Made by a program: the position numbers and the translations under genes. DNA of 5,166 nucleotides from Omnitrophica WOR_2 bacterium RIFCSPHIGHO2_02_FULL_52_10 (GTDB taxonomy: Bacteria; Omnitrophota; Gorgyraeia; Zapsychrales; Zapsychraceae). Numbering within the stretch: the stretch's first letter is position 1; every line of letters starts with the position of its first letter. The stretch spans positions 8,870 through 14,035 of the forward strand of contig MHGR01000033.1 in assembly GCA_001805655.1 (NCBI GenBank), in the 5' to 3' direction. Under the pieces are notes generated by a model, which was given only the letters and a program-made list of their open reading frames with translations, ran no database searches and was not told the DNA's origin. Below, piece after piece: positions 4,338 to 5,166 of the stretch.

Positions 4338-5166
4338 ATGAGAATCCTTTTCATCCACGCCTCTGCCGGGGCCGGCCACTTCAAGGCCGCCGAGGCCCTT
4401 TACCGGGGGCTTAAAAAGGAGAGCGGCCATACCGCCATCCTCATCGACGCCCTGGATTATTCCAGCCCGCGGTTCAAAAAATTCTACAAATGGACGTATT
4501 ACACCCTCATTTCCAGGTTTCCTTGGGCGTGGGGGGTTTTTTTCTGGGTTGCGAATATCGGCTGGCTGCAACCCCTCGTGCGACTGTGCCGTAGGATGTA
4601 TAACGGATTAAATACGCGGAAACTTCACCGGTTCCTGCGGGAAGAGCGGTTCGATTACATCTTCGCCACCCATTTTTTACCGACCGAAGTCGCGGGCGCG
4701 CTCAAGCGGTCCGGCCGGATTGCTTCAAAGCTGGTGACCGTCATCACGGATTTTGACGTGCACCGCATCTGGCTGTCGCCGCAGACGGACTTTTATGCCG
4801 CCGCCACCGAATGGACCAAGGAGAAACTGCAGAAGCTGGGGGCGGCGCCGCAGCGCGTCATCGTTTCCGGTATTCCGACGGACGAAAAATTCGCCGCGTT
4901 TGTTGACATCCGAGCCCTGAAGAAGAAATTGGAGCTCTACGAAAACACCTTCACGGTGCTGATTGCCACGGGCTCCTTTGGCATCGGGCCGATCGAGGCG
5001 ATCCTCAAGGAACTGAAGGAATTCCAGGTGATTGTGGTGTGCGGCCATAACGAATCCCTCTTGCGGAAATTAAGCGCGGGGCAGTATCGGCTTGCGAAAA
5101 TCATGGGGCTGGTGGATAATATGCACGAGCTGATGGCGGTCTCCGATGTCATGGTCACCAAGCCCG
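4338..5166 (+). CDS. MGDG-synthase/UgtP-like glycosyltransferase (GT28), N-terminal part, runs off window end
   Basis: An open frame of 276 codons from ATG 4338 to the right edge, with no stop, so the C-terminal part is missing. It belongs to the monogalactosyldiacylglycerol synthase / processive diacylglycerol glucosyltransferase group, which transfers a hexose from a UDP-sugar to diacylglycerol at the membrane. Seen: the N-terminal signature IHASAGAGHFKAAEAL (6-21); FATHFLPTEVAGAL (109-122); VITDFDVHRIWLSPQTDFYAAATEW (135-159), a conserved block of this family; VIVSGIPTDEKF (174-185), which starts the C-terminal GT-B half; and IATGSFGIGP (209-218), the expected glycine-rich donor-site loop. 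The frame breaks at VMVTKP, where the family normally continues GG. A tryptophan- and aromatic-rich stretch at about 50-83 is probably the membrane-contact surface. No Shine-Dalgarno sequence is visible (ACCCCTCGCC precedes the ATG), and the gene follows gmhB by 13 bases, suggesting coupling. Lipid acceptor and sugar are inferred from family only. Confidence 0.92.
   Translation, partial: MRILFIHASAGAGHFKAAEALYRGLKKESGHTAILIDALDYSSPRFKKFYKWTYYTLISRFPWAWGVFFWVANIGWLQPLVRLCRRMYNGLNTRKLHRFLREERFDYIFATHFLPTEVAGALKRSGRIASKLVTVITDFDVHRIWLSPQTDFYAAATEWTKEKLQKLGAAPQRVIVSGIPTDEKFAAFVDIRALKKKLELYENTFTVLIATGSFGIGPIEAILKELKEFQVIVVCGHNESLLRKLSAGQYRLAKIMGLVDNMHELMAVSDVMVTKP

Noticed and set aside
3800..4384. 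Antisense open frame (194 codons) opposite gmhB
   Set aside because: It lies across the HAD motifs and the junction to the next gene; composition is typical of a shadow frame.

Overview
The window is a stretch of cell-surface glycan or lipid biosynthesis genes. All genes lie on the plus strand and are tightly packed, with no RNA genes, transposase, phage or CRISPR content. In order they are: the 3' end of a mannose-1-phosphate guanylyltransferase (ManC type); a GT9 heptosyltransferase-like glycosyltransferase; a PLP-dependent DegT/DnrJ/EryC1/StrS sugar aminotransferase; a GT2 glycosyltransferase resembling LPS-core WaaE/KdtX enzymes; a GmhB-type heptose bisphosphate phosphatase; and the 5' part of an MGDG-synthase/UgtP-like GT28 glycosyltransferase that runs off the right edge. 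The last gene has no in-window stop; its frame is open from the ATG at 4338 to the end.

How the genes fit together: ManC would supply GDP-mannose and GmhB would dephosphorylate a heptose bisphosphate precursor. The aminotransferase would make an amino sugar, GT9 and GT2 would add sugars to an LPS-core-like or other surface oligosaccharide, and the GT28 enzyme would glycosylate a membrane lipid. Family assignments rest on motifs I can read. The exact sugar and final glycan are not resolvable from the window.

Organism: heptose metabolism plus GT9/GT2 core-type transferases suggest a Gram-negative (diderm) bacterium with moderately high GC. Short palindromes and GTGAAAC/GTGAAGC heptamers between genes, and mostly weak Shine-Dalgarno sites, recall uncultivated lineages such as Omnitrophota. 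That placement is an impression from recall, not a demonstrated assignment.

The least ordinary part is the intergenic DNA. Each of the three larger gaps (about 90, 147 and 83 bp) is filled by a different inverted-repeat structure: a C/G-rich hairpin before the aminotransferase, a heptamer array with a 16-bp perfect inverted repeat around a palindrome before the GT2 gene, and three back-to-back inverted repeats between the GT2 gene and gmhB. Two of these elements extend into the upstream gene and encode its last residues and stop codon. The gaps at 343-353 and 4325-4337 are only 11 and 13 bases. I found no convincing promoter or canonical Rho-independent terminator, which fits one read-through transcription unit. 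No gene-free stretch exceeds 300 bases.
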